Below, piece after piece: positions 33,623 through 44,155 of a stretch of 64,000 nucleotides of DNA. Location of the stretch: the NCBI GenBank assembly GCA_022494885.1, contig JAGVSM010005027.1, positions 1 through 64,000 on the forward strand, read 5' to 3'. The notes under the pieces are model-generated. The model searched no databases, was not told the origin of the DNA, and saw only the letters and a program-made list of their open reading frames with translations. Numbering within the stretch: the stretch's first letter is position 1; every line of letters starts with the position of its first letter. A program made the position numbers and the translations under genes. The stretch comes from Micrasema longulum (taxonomy: Eukaryota > Arthropoda > Insecta > Trichoptera > Brachycentridae).

Positions 33623-33850
33623 CTACCATCACGCCATTTCCCCGTAAGGGTAGGCAGAGAAAATGGACCGCCACACACGTCTATCCTTGCATACAGCTTG
33701 TCATACATACCCTTCGGTTCTACCTGCTTTTGACATGACCAGACTTAAGATTTTGGTTTATCTGATCAATTTCACCTATTTCAGATTTGCACACACCTGA
33801 TTTCATCATCAGTAACCCATACATTGATTTCCAAGATATTCGTCTAAGAG
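33623..33850 (-). pseudogene. RTE-like LINE 3' end fragment
   Basis: CCATCACGCCATTTCCCCGT and GGTAGGCAGAGAAAATGGAC are the reverse complement of the RTE 3' end. The fragment is diverged further in. Confidence 0.65.
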
Positions 33851-33869
33851 ATCTTACCCATAACGGTTA

Positions 33870-34012
33870 ATTTAGTTGAATTGACTAAACTGGGTGTTTT
33901 CCGTTTTTTAAAGAGTTTTATACATCATTTGACTTTCAATCAGCAGTGTGACCATATATGAAACAAAATGTAGCCGTAGCAAAAAAATAAAATCCCCAAA
34001 TCAATCACTCTT
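33870..34012 (-). repeat. Dispersed family G copy, diverged
   Basis: The reverse complement of the G consensus is recognisable in TTTTATACATCATTTGACTT, CAGCAGTGTGACCA and ATCAATCACTCTTTAG. Confidence 0.6.
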
Positions 34013-34261
34013 TAGTATATAGATCGAAAATGACATAGCATAACATTTTTTTTCTAAAACACTAGAAGGTAAATTATACATTTATATGTTTATTTTTTTA
34101 AATCTGTACTTAACAACAAAACAAAACATTAAAGAAAAAAATATTAAATAGTTTAGGTTAAACTTTGGGTCTTGTGTTTGGCAAGTGTACAAAATAAAAT
34201 AAAAACAAACATTCTAATAATTAAATTGCAAAAAAAAACATGCTTCTCAAACATTCCTTTT

Positions 34262-34500
34262 TCACGCCTAATAGCTTATAGGGCTCTGCATTAGTACACC
34301 AAGCGTGGCGTATCTAATTTGACTTGTTACGTGAAGGTAAGATGATCAGTCTTTCGCTTCAGGTGCCAGTCCAGGACTACGAAAATAGAAATTCTGGTGT
34401 AAGAACACCTTTTCGAGTAAATATTCCATTTCAACCATGACGGAAATCGAACCCAAGATCTGTTGCACGACCAGTAAACGCGCTGACCGTATATAAAAAG
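34262..34500 (-). repeat. tRNA-derived SINE family 1 copy
   Basis: It shares the body (GTGAAGGTAAGATGATCAGT, GTGCCAGTCCAGG) and the reverse-complement B box region (GAAATCGAACCCAAGATCT) with the copy at 40123-40389. The head is diverged. Confidence 0.8.
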
Positions 34501-35079
34501 CGGTGTAGCGTTCAATTTTTCGCTCAAAAGTTTGATCGTTTTAGCTCCATTTGAAAATGGTTTTTAAGCCATGAATAAATGAATTACCTGATTATTAAAA
34601 TTGATAACGTATAACAACATGCGCGTAGTAAATAATTTGTTTGTTCAATAAATTTCTTAAATTAACCCTTCTATTATCTGTGTATCTATATACTAAGTCC
34701 ATCGTACATCCATTATCTTCACGACACTAGCGTTCAATAGAGAAACTAAAATATATGAAAAAAACCAAACACAAATTAGAAATTAGAGACATCTATATTT
34801 CAATAGAAAAAATGGTTCGTTTCTCAGCTAAATATAATGCTATAGTAGCGCCACTAAAAGTTGCGAGTTCAGTAGATTTAATAATGATTAGCGCCCCAAA
34901 AAGTACAACGCTCGGTAGATTTATAAAAGTATGGTTCGAATACAGAATAAATCAATTAAAATAAATTATCGTAAAAACCTAGTAGTTGTACAAAAATTAA
35001 GTTTCTTTAAAAATTCCACTCAAAATACATAATTGTTTTCATCAAAATACATAAAATATATGCTTACATAAACGAGAAA

Positions 35080-35445
35080 CAACTAATTGAAATTGAACAT
35101 GTTAAATATTTAGAACTAACAATAGACAGACGATTGACATGGACAGGTCACATCAATAATTTAATTAGCAAAATTGCAATATTATCGAGTATTTTTTAAA
35201 AATTCAATTTTTTTTTTACGAAAACGGAAAAAATTCTTATGTATGAAGCATGTGTCAAATCTAAAATATTATGTTATATGCAACAACTATGGGGAACAGG
35301 AAACCAAAATGACATTAACAGACTACAACGACAGCTAAATAAAATATTGAAGCTAGTATATGACCTCCCGTATCTAACACCAACTAAAAAACTCTTTAAA
35401 AAAAACAAACAATTTAATGTTAATGAACTCAACTAGAATTTTTAA
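35080..35445 (+). pseudogene. LINE A fragment (CR1/Jockey-like), left part of a nested site
   Basis: The frame shows IEHVKYLELTIDRRLTWTGH and, after a stop, KILMYEACVKSKILCYMQQLWG and INRLQRQLNKILKLVYDLPY, the usual C-terminal LINE order. It breaks off at about 35445 where a second LINE begins. The family C-terminus (LINQGLRSYNKLPDKT) appears at 36776-36942, so the middle of the nest is probably an insertion. Confidence 0.7.
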
Positions 35446-36775
35446 AATTAATCCATCGTTAGCCACTGATATTATTGTAGACAAAGAACTGAAACTTAAA
35501 AAAAATGTAATAATAATGGATATAATTAATTTTAAAAATGTATTTACTGCCAAACAATTGTACTGCACTTTAGTAAGGAGTAGACCTGAATACAATTCTT
35601 CAGTTTGGTCACCCTATTATGAAATTCATTTTCATGCTATTGAAAGGGTACAAAATAAATTCTTGCGCTTTATAAATTAAAAATACCTGTTAAAGCCTTA
35701 AATAGTGATTTTCTTTGAAGTACAATGAAATTACTTGAATTGTCAGACCGAAAAGTTGTGGCTAATTTGTTATTCTTATTTAAAATAATGAAATCAATAA
35801 TTGACAGCCCTGCTTTACTTGAACTAATTCAAATTTGAATACCTGGTAGGTGCACTAGAAGTAGAGAATTATTTTATTGTAACAATTCTCGTATCAACTT
35901 CGAAATGCATCCAGAATACATAGGTATGGAAATAAGTTCGAAAAAAAATAAATATTTTCAATCCTAACTCTGTTAATATATTATTTGGCGGCCTCCGTGG
36001 TGTAGTGGTCAAGACGCTTGACTCACGCACGGAAGGTTCCGGGTTCGATTCCCGGTGAGAACACAAAAATTAAAAAATGTGATTTTTCTCAAGCCTGGTT
36101 GTTCTGTAATGTAATTCACCACTGTAATTGGGCCTCCTGGCCTGTTGTGGTGCAAAAAAAAATTAAATGAAATGAAATGAAACTAAAATATAATCTCATT
36201 CGTTATTTCTTAGAAAAGGAATGAATTTATTTAAAAATATATTATTAAATTTAACTTCGTTTTCTTGGATACATATTTTTGTTAATTTCTTTATATATAA
36301 ATTATACATTTGTGGATTTATTGCTAAATTCCAACATCTTCCAACTAACTGATATAAAAGGGTGTTATTAAGATTATTTAAGCTTTCATGTTGATCCATA
36401 AAACGTATTATTTATAAAGTATTTTTGTAATATTATTTTCCTTTTTCATTATTACCTAGCTAAATACTAGCCATTTTATGTTCATGTTAAATTATTCTTA
36501 ATTTTAGTTTGTTCTATTTATATTTAGAGCATAAGTTTTTCTCACTTCAATTGTTATCGTTTATTTATCATCTTGGGTGTTTTATGTTTCTTATTTACTT
36601 ATTTGTATTTAAAAAAAAAACTTTGACTAATTTGTTTAGTTTTAATTATTCAGTTGGATTATATTGTTATATTTCATATTATATAATTAATTGTTGACTA
36701 CTGTGATTATTTCTGTAACACTTTTTGTTGTAAAAGGTTCCTTGAACCGTTAATATAAAAATAAATAAATAAATA
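35446..36775 (+). pseudogene. LINE B fragment inserted in LINE A
   Basis: The frame begins KELKLKKNVIIMDIINFKN and continues LYCTLVRSRPEYNSSVWSPY and ERVQNKFLRFIN, which are standard late reverse-transcriptase LINE motifs. After a stop it gives LLELSDRKVVANLLFLFKI. SINE family 2 interrupts it at 35992-36185. The AT-rich 3' part ends at about 36775 in AATAAATAAATAAATAG. A related copy lies at 61325-62080. The element is 5'-truncated and mutated. Confidence 0.7.
35992..36185 (+). repeat. tRNA-derived SINE family 2
   Basis: The head reads GGCCTCCGTGGTGTAGTGG (A box) and CCGGGTTCGATTCCCGGTGA (B box with closing T-stem). A body with TTTTTCTCAAGCCTGGTTGT and GTAATTGGGCCTCCTGGCC follows, and the tail is GAAAT repeats. 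It sits inside a LINE fragment. A genuine tRNA gene is rejected because the acceptor stem does not pair and the same head plus body recurs at 57686. Confidence 0.85.
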
Positions 36776-36960
36776 GTACAAGAATATACTACATACAATA
36801 TTCCAAAATAAGACAAGGACAATCGAGACTTATAAATCAGGGACTGAGATCATACAATAAACTACCAGACAAAACTAATCAACAGACTCAGACAAACTTT
36901 TCAAAAGGCGTAAAAAATACAATTATTAACAAAAGAGTGTAAATAAAAAAATTATATATT
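36776..36960 (+). pseudogene. LINE A C-terminus, right part of the nested site
   Basis: This frame resumes directly after the LINE B tail: YTTYNIPK, RQGQSRLINQGLRSYNKLPD, then stops at about 36942. LYNKLP-type motifs close CR1/Jockey-like ORF2 proteins. Confidence 0.65.
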
Positions 36961-37827
36961 ATTTCTGTAAAATAAATTTAATAATAATAAGGTTTAATAA
37001 ATAAGCTTCAAATAAAAAAAATATATGAAAAAAGATACGGAACGACACACATAACTAAAATTTTGATTGTTTTTATATATTTTTTATTTAGTTGTTATTA
37101 AGCTCTGTGTCCAGGTGGATGAGGAATACAGTTATGTATGTGAAACTAAAAATAAAATTCCATTACGTAAGAAAATAAAGACACAGAACTCATTGATGCA
37201 CCATTAGAAATAAGAGAACAAAAAAATTCATTTCATTTAAATGTAAGTTTAAAAAACATGTGTGAAGCAGGTAAGTTAGCTCTCAAAAAGCAATTGTATT
37301 CGCGTTGGCTTTAAAGAAGTTTTTTGTGGGTTTTCCAAAATTATGAAGTAATGATTTTTTTGAACGAAAATTATTGAGGGATTTTCTTTGTTTACAATGA
37401 GTAAGTACTTTAATTAAGTTCGATTCGATTTTGCTCTTTAGTATTTTTTCTCGGGATTATTCTTAGAGCTTAGTTTTGTAGCATGGTGAATTTGTTTCAA
37501 ATTTGTCGTGGTTTGATAGGATAATGTGCTGCGGCGGTGATTGGTGTGTGGTTCAGTGATTGTGTTGAAGGTTATTTTACATGAGCGTGCGTTTCCAGAA
37601 ACTATCTACCAGCCAGCGGGCCACATTACTATCGGGCCACATTATATCTACCTACTGTCTACAAAAGCTTCTCTTCGGATATCTATCTCCCTTTGTTAAC
37701 CATGGAGTTGAAACAGTGTTTGATTTATTTAGTTTTTTATTGCTTACTTCTTGGCATGAACACTTGACCAATTTACTACTATACTCTATTTTTTATAAAT
37801 TTATTGATGTTGTTTTAACTTTGCTGG
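36961..37827. other. Unannotated stretch
   Basis: It contains an inverse dispersed word block (CTGTGTCCAGGTGGATGAGG) at about 37106. The open frame at 37581-37865 has no recognisable motif. Confidence 0.4.
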
Positions 37828-38205
37828 AATTCCTCTCGTCCATGCGCTTTGTAGCTGCACGATGATTGGTTATCTAGCTTTCATATATCAACTTTAAAAT
37901 ACCTAAATTTTGTAAATAGGGTCTAGAATTCCAATCGTCTATGCGCTTAGTAGCTGCAAGACGTGTTGTAATCTTACTCCTTTTTATTATTCATATTATT
38001 TTTTTTTTTAATACACTAAATTTATTTGTCAATTTTTAAAATGTGTAAATGGGGGCTAAATTTCTAACTGTATGCGCTCCGTAGCTGCAAGACGTTCTGT
38101 AATCTAGCTCCTATCTGTTATAATTTTTGATTGATCTTAATTGAAAACGAGGAACTAGAATCCCAACCGTCCATGCGCTCTGTAGCTGCAAGCGGTACTG
38201 GGATA
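37828..38205 (+). repeat. Degenerate tandem array, four units
   Basis: Each unit contains CTATGCGCT-TGTAGCTGCA-style sequence (TCCATGCGCTTTGTAGCTGC; CTATGCGCTTAGTAGCTGCA; TATGCGCTCCGTAGCTGCAA; CCATGCGCTCTGTAGCTGCA) followed by AATCTAGCTCC-like sequence. Units begin near 37840, 37940, 38070 and 38165, so spacing varies. A single unit is at 31303-31340. Confidence 0.75.
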
Positions 38206-38270
38206 TTTATTAATTGTACAGCGCCCTTGAGGTGATTTTCTCAAAAATGGCGCTATTTAAATTATCCAAC

Positions 38271-38289
38271 TATATATATATATATATAT
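38271..38289. repeat. (TA)n microsatellite, short
   Basis: An uninterrupted TA run of about 19 bases. Confidence 0.9.
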
Positions 38290-38487
38290 GTATAACATGG
38301 GTTCAACAAATCTTCTAGTCCTTCCCAAAAATTGAAATGAAAAATGTTTTGTTTTCTGCAATAATTTTTGTCATAGCTTTCATGGGTTTATATTGTTTAG
38401 AAAAGTTAATAATTATTATTTATTTTAATTATAATTAGATATAAGTTAATATTAGAACATTCATTTATTACGTTTGTACTATTTTAA

Positions 38488-39020
38488 CTCTTGTGTGGCT
38501 GTTATGTCACACTGGCCGACATGCGATACAAGACTTGATATATCTCTCTTATTTTTTAAAATTATGAAGTTGTATTTTTTGTAATCCTCAAATGGACATT
38601 TTTACACCGGATTTGGAGGGTAAAATTTGTATAACTATGCTGGATTTTAATACAAAAAATATTCAACCTTGCTACCCGAAGAATGATGTCCGCAAATACA
38701 GCAAAACGTATTAGAGAGTGCACGACGATATAATACATAACAAGGATGATAGAGACGCTGTTCTGTAGCCGCCGTAGCCGGTGTTGTGTGAAACGAATTC
38801 AGTCGGTTGTTGACAGCGACGGGGGATGCACGTGTGAATTATGGGCGGCGAATTTATGTTTTTTTTTTGCTATAACTGAACTAAATTATATTTAAATATA
38901 TGTTTTTTTTTTTAAATTTCTGAGCTTTTATATTCTGTCTTTTGCTTAACCGCGCGCCAAGAGATTATTTACCCACAGTCTTTTAAGAGTTATGACTAAA
39001 TATTTATATATATATATACA
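38488..39020 (+). repeat. Family F element, long copy
   Basis: It begins ACTCTTGTGTGGCTGTTATG, contains ATGAAGTTGTATTTTTTGTA, GAGACGCTGTTCTGTAGCCG and GGCGGCGAATTTATGTTTTT, and ends ACAGTCTTTTAAGAGTTATG. The right end is duplicated in tandem (see 38908-39162). Confidence 0.75.
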
Positions 39021-39162
39021 TTATGGAAAAAGAATTATTAAACTGTGTGTGTCAATGTTTTTTTTTTTTTTAAATTTCTGAGCTTTTATATTCTGTCTTT
39101 TGCTTAACCGCGCGCCAAGAGATTATTTACCCACAGTCTTTTAAGAGTTATGACTAAATAAA
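38908..39162 (+). repeat. Tandem duplication inside family F
   Basis: About 95 bases (TTTAAATTTCTGAGCTTTTA ... ACAGTCTTTTAAGAGTTATG) occur twice with a period of about 160, separated by a (TA)n-containing spacer. Confidence 0.85.
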
Positions 39163-39164
39163 AA

Positions 39165-39627
39165 AAATGGAATTAGAACCCTGAATGAGTGTTTTTGACT
39201 CGATAGATGCTCTCAGGGAAAAAAATTAAACAAAACATGTGTACATTATTAAACTATGAATAATATAATTATTTTTAAATTTTAAAAATTCAAAAATTAT
39301 TAATTAATTCAAAATTGTTAATTATCCTTCTAAATAAGGAAAACGAATCAGCAGGCCGACGGCCGGCGCTCAGCTGCTAGTCTAGCGGTCGTGTTAAGTA
39401 AAATTGTAACAATAATCATAAATGTATTTGTTGGTGAAATGTTTTCTATGTATTAGTTGATAATTATAGCGTTTATTATAATATTTACAGCAATTAACAT
39501 TTTGATAATTTTAGAAGTGTCAAATTATTACGAAATAATATTATTTTATTTCATATAAAATAAATCCGAAACGGGGCTTTCGATGAATAAATTTTACAAT
39601 CGAAATATTTTGCTCAATTTAATGTTG
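39165..39627. other. Unannotated AT-rich stretch
   Basis: A short GC-rich patch (GGCCGACGGCCGGCGCTCAG) is at about 39353. No gene is seen. Confidence 0.4.
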
Positions 39628-40110
39628 TTCCAATATTTTGAGTTTGTCCAAATGTTAGCAGACAAAATACTGGAATTTACCCCCTAAGGAATCATAAAGA
39701 TTAACCAATTACAACTTAGATGAAGAACATTTTAGAAAAGGAATATGGAAGCCTAGGCATTTACAGGGCTTACGACCTTATGAACTTTGGACAAACTCAA
39801 AATTTTGTAACAATTCCAACTTGTCCAAGAAAAGATTAAAAAAATTGAAGATTGGTTTCAGGCGTTGCCTAGTATGTGAAATAAATCGATCAAATGAATC
39901 TCTTTACAACAATAAAGGTTTCAGCTTTTTAACTTCACCATAATCAACAGATGAAAGAATTGAAGAAATATGGCAAAATAGCGAATGTTACACGGTGTGT
40001 AAAGTGGCCACTTAAACTAGCCAACGACAGGTCATAAGCCCTATAAATGCCTAGACTTCCATACTCCCTTCTGTAAAATATTATCCATCTCTGTTGTAAT
40101 TTGTTAATTA
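39628..40110. mobile_element. Inverted-repeat element, long copy
   Basis: The left arm (TTTTGAGTTTGTCCAAATGT, GGAATTTACCCCCTAAGGAA, AAGCCTAGGCATTTACAGGG), a reversed module (GGCGTTGCCTAGTATGTGAA, TTTCAGCTTTTTAACTTCAC) and the right half (GTGTAAAGTGGCCACTTAAA, AAATGCCTAGACTTCCATAC) are present. SINE family 1 inserted at its right edge. Confidence 0.75.
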
Positions 40111-40122
40111 GTATTGTTCGTT

Positions 40123-40389
40123 AACATCATCATCATCATTCCCTTTCCGCACCTAATGGTGCATACGGCACTACATTTGTACACCAATCGCAGTGTATCA
40201 TGATCATTTTTGTTACATGAAGGTAAGGTGATCAGTCTTACGCTTCAAGTACCAGTCTACGGACCATGAAATATCCTAGCGTAAAACCACCATTTTTAAA
40301 TAATATTTTAAATCAACCATGTCGGGAATCGAACCCGAGACCTCTTGCATGCTAGGCAAATGCGCTGACCATTACACCACGCGGCCGAT
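40123..40389 (-). repeat. tRNA-derived SINE family 1, full-length copy with 10-bp target duplication
   Basis: On the minus strand the element starts near 40389 with a tRNA-like head: GCGTGGTGTAATGGTCAGCG (A box) and GGGTTCGATTCCCG (B box). An unrelated body of about 170 bases follows, then a (GAT)n tail at 40125-40140. A perfect direct repeat ATTGTTCGTT flanks it at 40113-40122 and 40388-40397, the mark of LINE-assisted insertion. The insertion lies just beside an inverted-repeat element. Transcription by RNA polymerase III from the internal boxes is the known mode for such elements; activity today is not shown. This is the reference copy for the other family 1 calls. Confidence 0.9.
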
Positions 40390-40394
40390 TGTTC

Positions 40395-40780
40395 GTTTAC
40401 AGTTTAATGTAATTCGGTTCGGAAGGCCATGTTGAGGCGTGAAGAATACCTCGTCCCAGGAGGAGGAAATATTAGTGGACTGAATTGTTGGAGAAGGAAG
40501 GTCGCGCAACTTCACTGACCTGCTGATGATGAGGCGTGACGTGTGCTGGAACCTGGCGGCTGAAGCTGGCGGCCGTGAGACGCTGGAACAGCTCGTATGC
40601 AGCTGGCGGTCTAGCTGGACGCTGGCACAGCTCGCCTGTTGAATGATATCTTGGAAGTAGGAAGCACTCCACTTGTTTGATGTTAGATTAGTACTAAAAA
40701 TTTATTGTTGTTTTCGACACTCACACGTAAAATTATTGTTACGTCGAGTGCGCTAGGAAATGGGAAGGACGGGTTTTAGA
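40395..40780. other. GC-richer unidentified segment
   Basis: This stands out from the AT-rich surroundings and has near-repeats GACGCTGGAACAGCTCG and GACGCTGGCACAGCTCGC about 50 bases apart. An AATAAA lies on the minus strand at about 40696. It may be a retroelement LTR or an exon-like remnant; nothing decisive is visible. Confidence 0.35.
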
Positions 40781-42015
40781 GCAATACCCACACAATTTTT
40801 TTAAAGCATTTATATGTCCCGACTTTTTAGAAAATTCAATACATAAAATCAATACATTTATAGGTATTATGACTCGTCAAATATACAAATATACAAAATA
40901 CAAAAATTTATACATGTCAAAAAATACAATACAGATAAGTTATTTAAGAATACATATGATGTAGCAAAATTAAGATCATGTATCTAAAATATTTAATATT
41001 AATTCAATTTAATAAATAATTATGATAAAATAAGAGAAAAATAAAACAATTCAATAAAACATTAATAGTAATATTATATGGTACAATATATAATTTAGTA
41101 AACAGATAATAGGTGCGAAGGTTTTCACGGTCAATGTTATCAATCTGTTGTTTTTTTTTGGGTGATACCGTGTGTGTTGGATTTGTTCCGACGTTTCGAC
41201 TACCATTACAGGAGCACTCTTGAAATTCACAGACACCCAAATTCAGTGAGTTCTATTCAATATGTCGCTCCCTTCCCTGAATCTTTCATTTACGCCTGGT
41301 TAGCTGAAAAGGACAAAGGCAAGAGATAACTCACGACTAATAAATACTGGAAACAGTGGTAACCTATAAATAAAACGTTTTTTAACAGTAAAATAGCTAT
41401 TATAAACAAATATTGTTTGAACTTATTGCAACAGAGAGAGAAGTTTGAGATGAAAACATTACCTACCGGTAAAGCTTATATTATCACTGTTTATATCTTT
41501 TCTAGAATTATTTGTGCAGTATCTTAGCGTACATGTTAGCATTTTAGTAATTGCGAGAAGTGACGAAAGTTCAAAAGTAGCCGAGGAATGCTCGCAACAG
41601 ACTATAGCCCGTTCTATCAACACATATATGCCAATTGGCCGCAGGTTAAGGGACCATATTTCGAACGCCTATGCTTACTTTATTTATACACCTCAATCTC
41701 AATGTTAATAAAGGAAAAAAACGCAGTAAAAAATTAAAAGGCCTAAAAATGGGGCTAATATCATGTCGTAAGTGACATCTAGCGACAATATAATAAAACA
41801 TTTAGCCACTTTTTTACTAGACATCTATTAAAAATAAATGTAACTAAATTCCTAAATAGAAAGCATTGTAAACAGGTCTCCTTATTGTTAACAGATAAAT
41901 AGGTACGTATCCAAGTAATTATTGTCGTACCTACGTGTTTTTTATTGCTTATGACGTAACAATTATTGTGTCAACTTTAATATTCAATAGATGTCTCTAG
42001 CAGCCGCATATTTTA
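40781..42015. other. Unannotated stretch
   Basis: The open frame at 41514-41708 shows no recognisable domain. Otherwise it is AT-rich. Confidence 0.4.
41415..41475 (+). mobile_element. Inverted-repeat element scrap
   Basis: GTTTGAACTTATTGCAACAG AGAG corresponds to the family core start; the rest is lost. Confidence 0.4.
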
Positions 42016-42491
42016 AACAAACAAACAAACCATCACGCCGTTTTCCCGTATGGGTAGGCAGAGAGGATAGAACGCTATATCACTCTACCTTGGCGTACAG
42101 ACCTCGCTTCCCCCACATTCATACATCTTCTCATGCACGCACGCCGATTATTCCTATTTTTGACATGTCCATCTTCAAGTATTTGGTGGACTTGATCGTG
42201 CCATGTCTTTCTCGGTCTTCCTCGTTTTCTGCACCCATCAACATTCGGATCGTAGATCCTTTTAGCCGTTCTTTCGCCGTCCATTCGCTCTACATGTCCA
42301 AACCAACGCAGCACCCCTTTCTTGATTCTGTCGATAATGCATGTCTCAGCCTTACACACTTCACAGATCTCGACATTTGTGCACCTTTGATACATCGTTT
42401 TACCACACATTCGCCTGAGGGATCGCATTTCGACAGCATTCAACCTACTTTCATCATCATTTTTCCAATTCCATACTTTGCTACCACACAT
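42016..42491 (-). pseudogene. RTE-like LINE 3' end with (AAAC)n terminus
   Basis: A 138-residue open frame at 42075-42491 (minus) begins in the GSKVWNWKNDDESRLNAVEM region, continues RSLRRMCGKTMYQR, IDRIKKGVLRWFGHVERMDG, KRGRPRKTWHDQVHQILEDG and RRCMNVGEARSV, and reaches the 3' end of the element near 42035. It ends in AAACAAACAAAC on the plus strand (TTTG repeats on the element strand). 5' truncation at about 42490 abuts an AT-rich flank. It is the most intact RTE tail in the window. Confidence 0.85.
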
Positions 42492-43109
42492 ATTTTATTT
42501 TATTTAAAATGTATTACTTCTTAATAAAATATTTTTTTATTAAGTCTGCAATCAGAACCTAACAGTGCTTAAGGTACTGCATAGTTACAACAATGGCAGT
42601 ATAAATAATTTGGCCAAAAAGAGTAGTGGCCTGGGTTCATCCAAATATTTGTAGTCAAGTAAATACTTGATTTCCCCTTATAGGTGGAAGAGGATACTTA
42701 CAATTAATAGATAGTACAATAATGCAATGATATATTACCTCTATGCAATAATGGAAGAATTTATGAAATTGAACCGAGTTGTGGTTCCGTCGTAATGTTA
42801 TGGATATACAAATCGAAAGTCCTGAGCTAGAATCTCAATAGAGTGGGACCACAAGCTGAAAAAAAATCCTGATAAATGCGCCAACCACTACACTGTGAGA
42901 CGGGCTTTCTACGCTCGACTTGCGTATTCGAGATTTTTACCTAAGAGCAACCTTTGAGTCAAAAACACAGTCCGGGATTCTAGTTCAATTTTACACACAG
43001 AACAGTATACTTAACCCGCCTGGACACAGACAAAATTATGTTTAAGTACTTCTTTCATTAATCGTAGTCTAATACAATATGGACTACTCAATATTTTTTT
43101 TTATATTAA
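42492..43109. other. Unannotated stretch with dispersed word block
   Basis: TTTTTACCTAAGAGCAACCT and TTACACACAGAACAGTATAC (43005) belong to the block named at 6420. Confidence 0.45.
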
Positions 43110-43300
43110 TTAAAGACCTCATTCCAAAAAAGGAAAAAATCATTATGTACGAAGGAACCAAATGTCGCCTATATAACTCCTGCATAACACCTATTCTCAT
43201 CTTCGGAGGTGAATCGTAGCATCTCACTTGGCCCAAAACAGCAAAATACAGGGTTTTGAAAATAGATGTCTCAGAAGAATCTTGGTTGTGATTTTATAAG
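43110..43300 (+). pseudogene. LINE fragment, post-RT region
   Basis: The frame reads RLYNSCITPILIFGGES, then after a stop a frame-shifted GFENRCLRRIL, corresponding to the usual LxYGSETW...LRRI region of RTE-like or related LINEs. It is joined abruptly to a different LINE after about 43300. Confidence 0.55.
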
Positions 43301-43379
43301 TAATAAGAAAACGGACAGAGCAAACTCGGGTGACAAATGTCAGGAGGCGATGGGGTTGACTGGGATGGCATATGCATAT

Positions 43380-44155
43380 GGATGCTGCGAATGTCTCCTG
43401 GGAGCCTTCACCACGCTTGCTTACTTTACAAAGCGTCAGGTTCTTAACACCCTGAACTTACCCATTAGTACTAAATGCACTCTTGTACAAGCATTACTAC
43501 TACCCATTCTAGATTACGCTGATGTTTCCATGACTGATTTAAGCTGTGAGCAACTCGATAAACTTGAACGACTTCAGAATACATGCATAAGGTACATTTT
43601 TGGTCTTAGGAAATATGACCACATTTCTGATTATCGTAGGCAACTGAAATGGCTCAAAATTAGACAGCGGAGAGACTATCACTCCCTCTCACTTCTGTTC
43701 AATGTACTTCATAGTCCTAACGCTCCTATATACCTGTGTGAAAAATTTCAACGCTTATCAGTTCATAATTAACCTCTTCGTTCTCATTCTCAAGGCACTC
43801 TCTTAATACCCATCCACAATTCCTCTTTCTTCTCTAACTCATATAGGGTCCATGCGGCTCGACTGTGGAATCATCTCCCATCCACCATCAAAGATGTTAC
43901 TACATTATCTCTGTTTAAATCACGTCTGAAGAAACATCTCCCTTCTCTTCCTTAATCTCTCCTCCTTTCCTTTTTCCTCTTTCCGCTTTTTTCCTTTTTC
44001 CCATTGAGTAATAGTTTTGATTTAAGGTAATTTATAAACAAATATGTTTATTTCTATTTTTATATATTTTTAACTTTTTAATCTTTTTTTTTTCTATTGA
44101 ATATGTTCTGTAACTTGAATTATAAAAATAAAACTTTTATTTTATTGGTTGGTTG
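43380..44155 (+). pseudogene. Jockey/L2-like LINE C-terminal fragment
   Basis: The frame has motifs LVQALLLPILDYADVSMTDL, LERLQNTCIRYIFGLRKYDH and YRRQLKWLKIRQRRDYHSLS, then one TAA at about 43770, and continues in frame with GTLLIPIHNSSFF, AARLWNHLPSTI and LFKSRLKKHLPSL to a stop at about 43954. The AARLWNHLP and FKSRLKKHL motifs close ORF2 of this LINE group. The 3' end has AATAAAACTTTTATTTTATT at about 44128. Only one stop breaks the frame, so this is one of the younger LINE pieces here. Confidence 0.75.

Noticed and set aside
35992..36065. Looks like a tRNA gene with A and B boxes
   Set aside because: The acceptor stem does not pair and the same head plus a shared body recurs at 57686, so it is a SINE head.
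36196..36399. Minus-strand open frame of 67 codons inside the nested LINE
   Set aside because: It lies in the AT-rich 3' part of LINE B on the opposite strand and I could not link it to a known LINE C-terminus.
37581..37865. Open frame of 94 codons
   Set aside because: No motif; it runs into the tandem array, whose units are not frame-conserved.
37828..38205. Array considered as CRISPR-like
   Set aside because: The DNA is eukaryotic, spacing is irregular, and there are no cas genes; it is a degenerate tandem repeat.
41514..41708. Open frame of 64 codons with mixed composition
   Set aside because: No recognisable family and no splice or start context to support it.
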